From Phlebopus portentosus (lineage: Eukaryota; Basidiomycota; Agaricomycetes; Boletales; Boletinellaceae), in NCBI GenBank assembly GCA_037892935.1, contig JAYXKI010000018.1, forward strand, positions 1-64,000: a DNA stretch of 64,000 nt. Reading direction: 5' to 3'. Below, one piece after another: positions 53,201 through 64,000 of this stretch; the first letter of the stretch is position 1, and each line of letters begins with the position of its first letter. The notes beneath the pieces were generated by a model. That model made no database searches and had not been told where the DNA came from. It saw only the letters and a list, made by a program, of their open reading frames with translations. Position numbers and translations under genes: made by a program.

Positions 53201-54180
53201 ATTCAGTGATTCGGCAGATGTTCAAACGATTCCTCACTAAAGACGTCCACATACTCTTCCAGGTAAGGTGGCCACTTTGCTGCTTCCTTCATCCGCACAT
53301 TTCTCACAAACTCTTCGTCTATCTCCTCACTCAAGGATGATGAGTCGCATTTGTCAGGGCAATGTGTGAACTTAACTGTCCCCGCTCTCCAATTGATTTC
53401 AGGATTGTGCTTTGTCAACCAGTCATGTCCGAGGAAGATGTTGCTCGATGCTAAGGATGTTACCGCCAATCGAATCTCTTCCTCATGTTTCCCAAAGAAC
53501 ATCTGTACAATCACGTATTCCTTGATCAATCCACCCTCGTTGCTTGTCCCATCCGCATTAAAGACCAGTCTGGGTCGAATGTACCTTTGAGTGGGGAAGC
53601 CGTACCATTTGACAAAGCCTTCATTGATACATGAGCCCGTGCATCCCGAGTCGATTAGCGCATGAGCATCAATGAAGTTTTCCTCTTCAAGTAGAGGGTT
53701 TGACAAGTCTACTTCGTCATCACCCGCTACCTTTGGATTTACGATGCTAATGAAGGCGTCCAACTCTTTTCCTCCCACCCTCTGGATGAATTGATCTGCA
53801 TCCACTATGCCCTCGCGCTATACCTCAGCTGCGCATCTGCCAACCACATCCCACACTGCTTCAGTATTGTTCGCCTGAGCAACAACGTTCTCGCGGTAAG
53901 GTGCTTCCGCCTCAACCTCATTTTTTATAGCGGTTTGATTCCGCTCTTCCACTCTAAGCTCATTTGAATCACCTGCTTGCACATTCACTTTTCTAACCAA
54001 CAAATCTGTGTAGATGTCGAAGTCATCGTTGTCCACTTCAGGTTTATCAGGTATCACATCGGTAAGGAGTTCTCGAAGGGTAAAACTGTCACTGATATTC
54101 ACATCTTGGTATTGTACAACAGGACAATTATATTTTAACGAGTCCAACAAAAAGAGTCCTTTAGGGAACCAACCAGTCAT
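50277..54180 (-). pseudogene. pol: Element I pol, decayed
   Basis: Open pieces: 54180-53818 (N-terminal), 53805-53203 (protease LIDSGCTGS), 52953-52750 (RT start), 52681-52436, 51838-51506 (integrase zinc site), 51469-51254 (TVDLIG) and 50854-50480 plus downstream (chromodomain). YLDD is near 52700. Stops include TGG-to-TAG at about 53815, CGA-to-TGA in NHRTW near 53201 and in QTERVNQ near 51128. Not functional. Confidence 0.87.
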
Positions 54181-54188
54181 CCCGACGT

Positions 54189-55631
54189 CTACACCTGGTC
54201 CTCCGGAAAACCCTCACCGTCTATGAGTTCTTCCAGCTCAGTCGGCACTGCTCGCACATCGACATTGCTGAAGGAAGATTCCTTTGCTTGGCCGAGCTCT
54301 TCGAGTAGTGCTTTCCTGTCTTCTGGCACAAATGCCGCAATGATTGCACGTATCACTTCGCAACCTCGTGGGCATTCCCGGATGTAGTGGCCCACTTGAC
54401 CACACTTATAGCAAGCACACGTGCGATGTGCCTGGTTCATCATCACGTCCATCGGCTGACCTAGGCCCCCGTATGTTACTCCAGTCACATCACGATGATC
54501 TTGGGCGGGAGGGACGAAAGGATGAGTTGCTTGTTGAGGTGGCGCTGGACATTTCACTGGTGGCGGTGCTGGTTTCATAATTGTCAAGCTGATCGTCTTC
54601 CTCCAGTGTTTGGCTATCAGATCCCTAATCTGGCGCTCGACTCTGTTAACCTTGACTGCGGCCTTCTTGAATTCCTCATACGTTGTTGGTTCGTTGGGTA
54701 GGTGCATAATACCTTCAACTACTTTCGGGTTTAATGCTCGTTTCAAACGACTCATCAGCCATTCATCATGAGCTTCTGTAGCCAGTCCAGCATCTACTCG
54801 ACAAATGTCGAACTTGTTGAAGAATTTGTTGGCATTGAGGTCGCCCTGATACATTGCATCGAGTCATTCAAAGGCTTTCTGAGAGCGGGCCGGGTCATCG
54901 AACGAGGTATCGAGTTTCTTTAGGAAAGCATCCCAAGTGTCCTTGAATGCCATTCTACCATGTTCATCGATTGTGCCACTTATGTAGCTTTCTGCCCAGC
55001 TTGCTGCAGCACCGCTCTTCATGTATGATAGAGCAAACATAATCTTCGCCTTGCTCATCCTGAACTCCGACTCCGATGCATAAACATATAGGCACAGCTC
55101 TTGTTTGAAGTCAACATATCTGTGCTCACCATCAAAGTCTCAGGGCTTGGCGACATGAACCTTGTTCGACTTTGATCCTTGGCTCGTTCCTTCTCCTGCC
55201 ACTTGGAGCACTAGCACGATTGCCATAGCAAGGTCCGTTACTGATTCTTTCGATAGTGACATCTCTTGTTCTTCTTCTTCATCCTCCTCTTCTTTGTCTG
55301 TTGGTACGAGCGGAGCAGGCTCTCGTGGTTCGGTGAAAGACAACAAAGGTGCTATGGGTGGAGCTGACGTCTGACCTGTCAATGTTGATAGCCCTGGTAA
55401 TGGAGCCATTGATCGTGTGGGGGTAGGGGGTGTGAGGTCATCTACATCGCCCTCTTGTTTTGCTCTCCAATATTGGGACTTGTCCCCCCTGGTGGAGTAC
55501 CACTTCTTTGCAGTCTCATCCCACCAAGCAGTGAAGGTTTGATCGCCCGACTTGACGATGTACTGTCCTCGCGACACGCTCCACCTAGTGTTTGTTGGGA
55601 GGGCTGCCTGCTGATCGTCAGTTAGATCCAC
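54189..55631 (-). pseudogene. gag: Element I gag, decayed
   Basis: Pieces 55631-55140, 55058-54864 and 54854-54189. The first has MDLTDDQQAALPTNTRWS, WWDETAKKWYSTRGDKSQYW and an acidic run. A TGA near 55139 interrupts DFDGEH, and TGA at 54864-54866 stands at the FE(R)LDAM codon. The zinc knuckle CYKCGQVGHYIREC is intact at about 54360-54415. Confidence 0.85.
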
Positions 55632-56024
55632 CTTGATAGGCTGGGGGTAGAACGGGGATCGGGATGGTGTTCAGATAGGACTGACTTCGGATGATCGGCT
55701 CATCTTTGAAATTGATGACTAGCCGGAAGGCCCCGAGGTAGATGATGAATGAGATACTTGATGATGATTGGACTCTGTGAGTCACCTAAGAGAACGTCTG
55801 ATGCGAGTTCCACAGAAGGGTGATTCGGAGTGCCACGGTTGGAGGATTGGTTGTTTCGGAAACTATTGGGACACGTCAAAGTCAATCAGACCTTGATGGG
55901 CAAGATAGGGGTTGCTCGGATAAATCTGGGATGGGCGCGGTCGTTGACTGTCGATGTGTCTCCTGCGTGGAGTAGCGATGAACAAGTGGTTAAACTACGG
56001 GTCCAAGAGTAGGTCTTTCTATTA
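55632..56024 (-). other. Element I leader
   Basis: Primer-binding site AATAGAAAGAC (minus strand) at 56013-56023. As in A, the RYQTRYQ segment is missing at the CGTGG microhomology near 55840. No gene is called. Confidence 0.6.
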
Positions 56025-56443
56025 TGTTAGGCGGCGAGACTAACGAGTGTTGATCTCGAGGCGGCCAACACAAACAACAAACAACTGGCTAAATGCGAGT
56101 TGCCGGGCTATACACACGCTATGTCGCAGTGAAGGTAAGTAGAATACAGTAAACTAATAATACAAGAGTAGATACCTATGTCGCAGTGAAGGTAAGTAGA
56201 ATAGAAAGACAAGGAACGAAAGAGTCAAACTATCTACTTATATAGACTTCAAGCGTGGGAAAGGTCTACTCTAATGGGAAGTCACATGACAAGGAATGGG
56301 ATGATTAGTGAGCATGATAGAACGTTGTGGAATGTTCCAGCAAATGGATGAATACACAACAAGAAAAATAAAAGAAAAGGAAAAAGAATATTAAAATAAA
56401 TGATGACATAAGAAAAGAAAAGGAAAATGTTTGAGTCCTTACA
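56025..56443 (-). repeat. Element I LTR, right copy (5' LTR)
   Basis: 419 bp, TGTTAGGCGG to CCTTACA on the + strand, with both internal direct repeats present. Confidence 0.9.
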
Positions 56444-56775
56444 GCTTGTACGAATTCCACAACATAAAATGGGCATACAGAGTAAATGTGATGATCAATG
56501 CAATGCGAATGTAAACAGCAAATAGAAGAGAAGACAGCATAGAACAAAGGAAACAACTAGCACTAAAATTACCAGCAATGAAAGAAGTTGAGATGAGATT
56601 ATATGTAATAAATTTCTTTCTGCCCGTTCATCGCCCGCCACATTGATCACCCAGTGATCACCCACAGATCACCTGCAGATCACCCACTTAATGTCCTGCT
56701 GATCGCCCACTGAATGCAGTGAATGGCCCACTGATCACCCGCTGATCGCCCACTGATCGCCCACCCGGTGGTGAA
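56444..56775. other. Unassigned DNA between I and J
   Basis: AT-rich at first, then an 11-bp-period minisatellite (56644-56766). No gene. It is the left flank of J's target; the right flank resumes at 63747. Confidence 0.6.
56644..56766. repeat. 11-bp minisatellite (TGATCGCCCAC unit)
   Basis: About ten units such as TGATCACCCAG, TGATCACCCAC, AGATCACCCAC and TGATCGCCCAC, with a few irregular spacers. Confidence 0.8.
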
Positions 56776-56780
56776 ATTAC
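56776..56780. repeat. Target-site duplication of element J, left copy (ATTAC)
   Basis: ATTAC is repeated at 63742-63746, directly outside the other LTR. Confidence 0.92.
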
Positions 56781-57274
56781 TGTTAGGCGGCGAGACTAAC
56801 GGGCGTCGGTCTCGAGGCAGCCAACACAACAACAAACAACTGGCTAACGCGAGTTGCCGGGCTATACGCACGCTATGTCGAAGTGAAGGTAAGTAGAATT
56901 TCAATAAACTATTAATACAAGAGTAGATACCTATGTCGAAGTGAAGGTAAGTAGAATAGAAAGACAAGGAAACGAAAGAGTCAAACTATCTACTTATATA
57001 GACTTCGAGCGCGTGAAGGATCTACTCTAATAGGAAAGTCACATGTCAAATAGTGGAGTGATTAGTGAGCGTTATGGTCGGAAGGAGCGGATTTAGTCAT
57101 GGCTGATGACTGAGGATGAATAAGCCACGACGGAGAGAACGGAATTAGTAAATGAGGATTAGTAATGTAAAAGAAGGGTGGAGTAAATTAAAATAAAGCG
57201 AGAGATGATATAAGAAAATAAAAGAAAATGAAAGAAAATGAAAGAAAATGAAAGAAAATGTTCGAGTCCTTACA
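56781..57274 (-). repeat. Element J LTR, left copy (3' LTR)
   Basis: 494 bp, TGTTAGGCGG to CCTTACA on the + strand. It includes a short tandem GAAAATGAAA run near its outer U3 end. Confidence 0.95.
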
Positions 57275-60200
57275 TCACCCCCTCTCAAGGTTGGGCGTCC
57301 CGACCAACCACGTAATCCTTCCGACGACGTGAACCTATACAATGCTCGCATGCTTTGTTGAGGTATTGTTAGCTTTCGTGGAGCTCCAGGATGTTTGCGA
57401 TAAAACTCTTGGATTGATTCCTGCGCATTATCCTTAACGTCGGATTCCGGTTGCCATGTCGCTTCCTCATATCCTACCCACTTGACTAAGAATTGGAGCC
57501 TTCCTCTATGTAGATGTGAGTTGAGTATTTCTTCAACCTCATACTCTTCGTGTTCATCAATGATCACTGGTGGGGGTGGAGACGGCTTCTTTTGTGATTC
57601 GAAGGACGGTTGAATGGCCGGTTTGAGCAGAATCTCGTTAAAGACGGGGTGAACGTGTTTCCATGTCTTTGGAATTCTCAACTTGTATGCGCTCGCTCCC
57701 ACCTTTTCCACAACCTCGAATGGCCCAAACCATTTGTCATCCATCTTCTTCGTCGGTCGGATCGTCTTAATGTTCCGGCCATCTAAGAAGACCTTTTGTC
57801 CCACCTCATAGGCTACCGACTTTCCCGCATGATGATCGTAGAAACGCTTCATGTCTTCATTGGCCTGGGTCAGGTTGCCTTGGGCGAGTTCGTGCACCTC
57901 CTTGACATGCTTGGCAAACTCTTCTGCTGACAGGTTCGATGATGTTGTTTCAATCCCCTTGAAGTCTAAGGGGTGTCTTCCTGTATTGACGAAGAAGGGA
58001 GATAGCTTCATCGCGGAATGTTCACGGTTATTGTATGCGAATTCTGCAAGAGCCAGCCAGTCCGCCCAGTCTGATTGTCGATGATTGACGTACAGATGAA
58101 GGTACTGTTCGAGTTCTTGATTAACTCATTCTGTTTGTCCGTCCGTTTGAGGATGGTACGCTGTTGACGGATTGCCTTCGATGTGAAGGAGTTTGTACAG
58201 CTCCCTCATCATCTTTGCATCGAATTGTACTCCTCGGTCGTGGATAATCTTTCGAGGTAAACTGTGCAACCGGAAGACGTGGTCCCTATAAATCCTGGCC
58301 ATCCCTTCTGCTGTCAATTTCGTCGTTGTTGGTATCGCATGGATTTGTTTGCTGAAGCGGTCGACTACCACGCAAATTGCGTTAAATCCATTTGACTCCG
58401 GCAACTCTCCGATTAGGTCGACTGTGACAATTTGCCATGGCGCCTCCGGCACCTCGTTAGGGTGCAAAACCTTTGCTCTCATTGTCCTTAGAGCCTTCGT
58501 CCGTTGACAACGATCACATCCTCGTACGTAATTCCTGACATCGACGTACATGTTAGGCCACCAAAAACCTCTGTTTGCTAGTGCAACGGTCTTGTTTGCT
58601 CCTGGGTGACCTGCCAACGTCGAGTCGTGACACTCCCTCATCACTTCCTCCCTTACGCTCGTTGGCACGAAAACGTTTTGAAACTTCTTTGTCTTCGTCC
58701 TTGAGAGCTTGACCGTCATCTCCCTTTTCCACAACCCATCTACGAACACTAAGTTCGTCGGTCTCTCTTCCTCTTTCAACTCTGCTTGTGCCTTTCGAAT
58801 CTTTTCGATTAGCACGTCTCTCAAGGTTTCCACCACTCCCCTGACCAGCCATTCGTCCCTGATGAACGTGACGCCCTCATTATCTCGTTCGCCCTTGTTG
58901 TAGTCCGCCCGACGCGACAATAAGTCAGCCTTGCCCAACGTCTTCCCTGGTTTATGTACTAATGTGAAGTCGAATTCAGCTAAATCAAGTCGCCAACGAG
59001 CTTGTCGACAATTTAACTTCTGCGGCGATCGGAAGTACGTTAGATTCGCATGGTCCGTCCATACCTCAAAGGGTTGGTTGGCTCCTTGGAGATATTGTCG
59101 CCATTCCTTTAGGGCTTGAACGATGGCGAGCATTTCCTTGTCGTAAATCTCATAATTTTGTTCTGCCTCTAGGAATGTTGACGACCGATAAGCGATCACC
59201 TTCCATTTGCCGTCTTGTTTCTGTAGAAGGACTCCACCAGTCGCAAAATCCGACGCATCCGCTTCTACACGGAAAGGATCCTCGTTGTTGGGTATCGCTA
59301 ACACGGGAGGACTACTCAAACGACACTTCAACTCCTCAAACGCCGCCTGCTCATCTTTGCCCCACTTCCATTCCACCTTACCTGTTAGCGTCATCAGGGG
59401 TTTAACGAGCGCGCTATAGTCCTTTACGAATCGTCGCAACCAATTCCCTAGTCCCAGGAATTGTTGCAGTTCGTGGACGTTTCGCGGGATTGGCCACTCC
59501 TGAACCGCTGTCGTCTTCTTCGGATCCATCCGAACCTCGCCTTTACCGATGATGTGTCCAAGATATTTGACCGTATCAACTTCGAACTCACATTTCTGTG
59601 GCTTCAGGAAAAGTCCGTTTTGACGCAGAATCTCAAAGACTCATTTGGTGCATTGGCGATGTTCTTCCAGATCATTCGAGAAAATGAGGATGTCATCGAG
59701 GTAAATGATGACGACACCCTCATGAATTAGCTCCCGAAAGATATCGTTCATAAAGCCTTGGAACGTCGCTGGCGCATTACACAAGCCGAAGAACATGACC
59801 GTGGGTTCGAATAGGCCTAAGTTTGTCCGAAACGCTGCCTTCCATTCGTCTCCCTCGCGGATCCGGATGTTGTAGTACCCCCAGCGAACGTCGAGCTTCG
59901 TAATGTATTTTGCATCCTTGACCTTATCGATGAGCTCATTTATCAACGGCAACGGGTATTTGTTCTTAATCGTCCCTTCGTTGAGCTTTCGATAGTATTG
60001 GATTGCTCGTAAGCTCCCATCTTCCTTTTTGATAAAGAAGAATGGGGACGCCATCGGGGATTTTGACTGTCGGATACGTCCAGATGCTAGGTTCTCCTCT
60101 ATGAACTCTTTCATCGCCTCTTGTTCCTTCGGCGACAACGGGTAAACCTTGCAATCGCTGGGTTTGAAGTCCGGTTTCAAGTCAATAGCGTGGTCCCACG

Positions 60201-61137
60201 TTCGGTGGTTTGGTAAGCGTTCGAACGATTCCTCACTAAAGACGTCAGCGTATTCCTCCAGGTAAGGTGGCCATTTTGCCGCTTCCTTCATCCGCACATT
60301 CCTCACTACCTCTTCGTCTATTTCCTCGCTTGATGGTGACGACTCACATTCATTGGGACAACAGGTGAAATTAACTGTTCCCATCCTCCAATCAATTTCA
60401 GGGTTATGCCTCGTCAACCAGTCATGTCCGAGGAAGATGTTACTTGACGCTAAGGATGTCACTGCCAATCGAATCTCCTCCTCATGTTTCCCAAAGAACA
60501 TTCGTACAGTTACGTATTCCTTGATCAATCCAGCCTCGTTGCTCGTTCCGTCAGCATTGAAGACCGGTCTAGGCCGAATGTACCTTTGGGTGGGGAAACC
60601 GTATCGCTTGACAAAGCCTTCGTCGATGCATGAGCCTGTACATCCCGAGTTGATTAGCGCATGAGCGTCAATGAAGTTTTCCTCTTTGAGTAGAGGGTTT
60701 GACAAATCCACTTCATCATCGCCTGCTACCTTTGGGTGTACAATGCTAACAAAGGCGTCCAACTCTTTTCCTCCCGCCCTCCGGATGAATTGGTCCGCGT
60801 CTACAATCCCCTCGTGCCATACCTCAGCCGCGCGTCTGCCTACCACATCCCACACTGCTTCAGTAACGTTCGCCTGAGCAACAACGTTCCCGCGGTAAGG
60901 TACTTCCGCCACAACCTCATTTTTTATAGCGGTTTGATTCCGCTCCTCCTCTCTCATTTTGCCTACTTGCGCATCTGTTCTTCTGCCAATTAGATCTTCA
61001 TAGACTTTGAAGTCATCGTCGTCATCTTCAGATTCATCTGGCAGTACGTCGGTAAGGATTTTTCGAAGGGTGAAACCGTCACTGATATTCGCATCTTGAT
61101 ATTGTACAACAGGACGATTATATTTTAACAAATCCAA
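57145..61137 (-). pseudogene. pol: Element J pol with two TGA codons and a protease D-to-N change
   Basis: First frame 61137-59641: N-terminal segment, protease LINSGCTGS (Asn at about 60649-60651 in place of the catalytic Asp), and RT including [11 protein letters not shown] and YLDD. It stops at TGA 59641-59643 (Arg codon of TKRVFE in B). The frame continues 59640-58126 with the rest of RT, RNase H (VEADASDF, GKADLLSRR) and integrase (HHCC; TVDLIG; IHDRGVQF), to TGA at 58126 in QTERVNQ. The last part, 58125-57145, has GPFEV and the chromodomain (about 57400-57560) and runs 130 bp into the LTR. Otherwise the coding is clean, so the damage is recent or inherited from the source copy. Confidence 0.9.
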
Positions 61138-61178
61138 CGAAAAGAGTCCTTTGGGAGATCGACCAGTCGTTCCGACGT

Positions 61179-62720
61179 CTACGCCTGGTCTTCCGGAAAA
61201 CCCTCGCCATCTACTAGTTCCTCCAGTTCAGCGGGCACTGCCCGCACGTCGACCTCGTCATCCTCTTTGAAGGAGGATTCCTTTGCTTGGCCAAGTTCTT
61301 CGAAGAGCGCCCTTCTGTCTGCTGGAACAAAGGCTGCGATGATGGCCCGTATCGCCTCACGGCCTCGCGGGCATTCCCTGATGTAATGGCCTACTTGACC
61401 ACATTTGTAACAAGCACGTGTACGACATGCCTGGTTCATCATCAGGTCCATCGGCTGACCCATGCCTCCATACGTTATTCCTGTCGCGTCACGACGATCT
61501 TGGGGCGGGGGTACGTAGGGGCGAGCCGGTTGTTGAAAAGGCACGGGACGTCTCGGTGGCGGAGGAGCCGGCCTTGTTGCTGTTGCGGTTATTGTCTTTC
61601 GTTGACGCTCAGCCATCAGGTCCCTGATCTGACGCTCGACCCTGTCGACTTTGACGGCTGCCTTCTTGAACTCCTCGTACGACGTCGGTTCAATAGGTAA
61701 TCTCATGACTCCTTCGACGACCTTGGGGTTTAGGGCCCTCTTCAGGCGACTCATCAGCCATTCGTCATGCGCCTCCATTGCTAGACCCGCATCTACTCGA
61801 CAGATGTCGAACTTGTTGAAGAACTCATCGGCGTTGAGGTCTCCTTGGTACATCGCGTCAAGTCATTCGAAGGCCTTCTGGGATCTGGTGGGGTCATCGA
61901 ACGACATGTCCAGCTTTTTTAAGAAAGTGTCCCAGCCGTCAGTGAACTTCAAGTCGCCATCGGCGTCGACTGCTCCACTGGTGTAGCTTTCCGCCCAGCG
62001 GGCTGCAGCACCACTCTTCATGTACGACAGGGCGAACATAATTTTACTCTTGTTCGTCCTGAACTCCGATTCCGATGAGTAGATGTAGAGACGCAACTCT
62101 CGTTTGAAGTCAACGTAGTCGTGTTCGCCATCGAAGTCTCGTGGTTTGGCGACGTGGACCTTCTTTGATGCTTTTGATCCTTGGTTCGCCCCTTCGCCTG
62201 AAGTTTGGAGCGCTAGTGCGATCGCCGTAGCAAGATCCGTTACCGACTCTTTCGTCAGCGACATCTCTTGTACTTCTTCTTCGTCTTCTTCCTCTTCGTC
62301 TGTTGGTATGAGTGGAGCCGGTTCTCGTGGTTCGGAAAAAGATAACGGAGGTGCTGTGGGAGGAGCCGACATTTGACTTGTCGATGCCGACAGTCCTGGT
62401 AATGAAGTCGTTGATCGCGTGGGAGTAGGGGGTGCAGGATCGTCTTCGTCACCTTCTTCTTTCGCTCTCCAGTACTGGGACTTGTCCCCTCTGGTAGAAT
62501 ACCACTTCTTTGCGGTTTCGTCCCACCAGGCGATGAAGTTTTGACCACCCGACCTGACGACGTACTGTCCTTTTGACGCACTCCACCTCGAGTTTGTCGG
62601 GAGAGCCGCCCGCTGTTCGTCAGTTAGTTCCACCTTGATAGGCTGGGGGCGGAACTGGGATTGGGATGACGTTCGGACGGGACCGACTTCGGATAATCGG
62701 CTCGTCTTTGAAATTGACAA
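61179..62720 (-). pseudogene. gag: Element J gag with one TGA
   Basis: Frame 62720-61863 covers VELTDEQRAALPTNSRWS, WWDETAKKWYSTRGDKSQYW, the acidic run, MSLTKES and the capsid region up to FE, then TGA (61863-61865). Frame 61853-61179 continues with LDAMYQGDLNADEFFNKFD and the zinc knuckle CYKCGQVGHYIREC (about 61370-61411), ending at EDQA. The same TGA occurs in H and I. The start is unclear: no ATG lies upstream of MSLTKES in this frame. Confidence 0.88.
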
Positions 62721-63235
62721 TCAGGCGAAAGGCCCCGAGATAGATGATAAAGGAGATGCTAGTTGACGACTGGACTCTATGCGTCACCCACGAGAACATC
62801 TGATGAGAGTTCCAGAGAAGGGTGATTCTGAGCGCCACGTTGACGATAGTGGGGATAGGGGTCTGGGACTGGACCGTCGATGCGAACAGGAACTAGACAG
62901 CCTTCTTTGTTTCGACCAAAGACTATGTCGTTCGGGTCGATGTTACCCAAGCGGATCTGTTCTTGGACGTCTGTCCAGGGTACGACAAACTTCTTCGACT
63001 TCACGTAAGGTCGTCGACGGGGTTGGTAGCGAGTCTGGTAGCAAGTCGGAGCCACGGTGATGTGATTTGTTGATACTTTGGATACTATCGGGTCACGTCG
63101 GAGTCGATCGGACTTCGACGGGCAAGATAGGGGTTGCTCGGATAAATCTGGGATGGGCGCGGTCGTCGACTGTCGAAGTGTCTCCTTGCATGGAGTAGCG
63201 ACGAATGAGTGGTTAAACCACGGGTCCTAGAGTAG
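62721..63235 (-). other. Element J leader and 5' overlapping frames
   Basis: It holds the segment encoding RYQTRYQPRRRPYVKSKKF (63055-62777) and an overlapping 72-codon frame (62838-62620). Both have counterparts in B; neither begins with ATG. Confidence 0.5.
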
Positions 63236-63246
63236 GTCTTTCTATT
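63236..63246 (-). promoter_or_regulatory. Self-priming primer-binding site of element J
   Basis: On the minus strand AATAGAAAGAC, one base from the LTR. It is complementary to the predicted transcript start in the 5' LTR at 63422-63432, about 30 nt after the minus-strand TATA box at 63461-63467. Confidence 0.6.
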
Positions 63247-63247
63247 A

Positions 63248-63741
63248 TGTTAGGCGGCGAGACTAACGGGCGTCGGTCTCGAGGCGGCCAACACAACAAC
63301 AAACAACTGGCTAACACGAGTTGCCGGGCTATACGCACGCTATGTCGAAGTGAAGGTAAGTAGAATTTCAATAAACTATTAATACAAGAGTAGATACCTA
63401 TGTCGAAGTGAAGGTAAGTAGAATAGAAAGACAAGGAAACGAAAGAGTCAAACTATCTACTTATATAGACTTCGAGCGCGTGAAGGATCTACTCTAATAG
63501 AAAAGTCACATGTCAAATAGTGGAGTGATTAGTGAGCGTCATGGTCGGAAGGAGCGGATTTAGTCATGGCTGATGACTGAGGATGAATAAGCCACGACGG
63601 AGAGAACGGAATTAGTAAATGAGGATTAGTAATGTAAAAGAAGGGTGGAGTAAATTAAAATAAAGCGAGAGATGATATAAGAAAATAAAAGAAAATGAAA
63701 GAAAATGAAAGAAAATGAAAGAAAATGTTCGAGTCCTTACA
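63248..63741 (-). repeat. Element J LTR, right copy (5' LTR)
   Basis: 494 bp. The four differences from the left copy include two CG/CA transitions. Confidence 0.95.
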
Positions 63742-64000
63742 ATTACAAATCGCGTCAAGTGTGACATTTGAAATCTCACAAAAGGGGAAATCGTGAGTGA
63801 CTTAATAAATTGCCACCGTGATGCAACTTCAAATTTCCCTTTCTGTGGCAAACACGTTGCAATTTATAATCTCGGATAAGTTGAAACCCCTTTTGCAATC
63901 AATTATACAATTTATTGTCTCAACAAAGCCGACAGGCACGTTGCATTAATAATTATAAGTCACAACCCTGCTGCAATCATGGGCGCAATTATTAATTTCA
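63742..64000. other. Right flank of J, unassigned AT-rich DNA
   Basis: ATTAC (63742-63746) is the second target-duplication copy. The rest has no coding potential. Phrases such as TTGCAATTTATAATCTC and AACTTCAAATTTCCC recall the AT-rich DNA at 49411-49560 but do not align convincingly. Confidence 0.5.

Larger units (their letters stand above)
49917..56443 (-). mobile_element. Element I: decayed chromovirus with unequal LTRs
   Basis: Left LTR 49917-50276 (360 bp) and right LTR 56025-56443 (419 bp) enclose gag and pol on the minus strand. The flanks (..CACGTG and GCTTG..) do not form a duplication. The left LTR has lost about 58 bp between its two internal direct repeats. Shared spacer residues and the shared gag deletion put I in the same subfamily as A. 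Confidence 0.85.
56781..63741 (-). mobile_element. Element J: structurally complete, recent chromovirus
   Basis: Two 494-bp LTRs with four substitutions between them, and ATTAC duplications. The primer-binding site, leader, gag and pol are in the expected order on the minus strand. Only three nonsense codons are seen (61863, 59641, 58126), each TGA where relatives read CGA, plus an Asn for the protease aspartate. The 11-nt self-priming complementarity is intact. Confidence 0.95.

Noticed and set aside
55162..55374. Ser-rich open frames opposite the acidic run of gag (also near 825, 15072, 62146)
   Set aside because: They are reverse translation of GAA/GAG repeats in gag and occur wherever gag does.

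Overview
This window looks like a heterochromatin-like block of a basidiomycete genome, most likely an Agaricomycete. The evidence is short GT-AG introns with a CTAAC branch site, Ty3/gypsy elements of the chromodomain (chromovirus) type, and heavy loss of CpG in the older copies. The genus cannot be read from the sequence. I see no ordinary host gene, rRNA, tRNA or CRISPR. Nearly everything is LTR retrotransposon, stacked element inside element.

Layout of the left part. Element A (+) runs 1-33029 and is itself inserted in element F, whose right part is 33030-35837. F sits in element G (35838-36277) and G sits in element H (36278-49410). Inside A are B (+, 2435-20800, target duplication GCGGG) and D (-, 24424-32797, duplication CCGC, inside A's 3' LTR). 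Inside B is C (-, 2990-14472, duplication CCGG). H also carries E (+, 41802-49099, duplication CCGC). The deepest path is H>G>F>A>B>C, six levels. Right part: two minus-strand chromoviruses, I (49917-56443) and J (56781-63741, duplication ATTAC), separated and bordered by short AT-rich or minisatellite DNA.

There are two element families. Family 1 (A, B, F, G, H, I, J) has LTRs of 360-494 bp (TGTAAGG...CCTAACA) and encodes gag with a CCHC knuckle, then a protease/RT/RNase H/integrase/chromodomain polyprotein. Its primer-binding site is complementary, over 11 nt, to the predicted first 11 nt of its own transcript, as in Tf1/sushi self-priming elements. Family 2 (C, D, E) has LTRs of 1.34-1.96 kb and 4-bp CCGN duplications, and shares a different primer-binding site (TGGAGCCC...GCGAGGG). 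Of these, C has complete gag and pol. D has lost RNase H and integrase. E encodes only gag-protease yet is very young, so it was probably moved in trans.

The most unusual item is a spliced gene of about 600 codons (4467-6387, +) carried antisense inside element C, between pol and the LTR. It encodes a polyglutamine protein with a basic nuclear-localisation-like stretch and a perfect fungal Zn2Cys6 spacing. C's LTRs hold an array of eight 10-bp phased repeats that could be a binding platform for such a protein; that link is inference. A second theme is recurrent CGA-to-TGA nonsense changes at the same codons in several independent family 1 copies.
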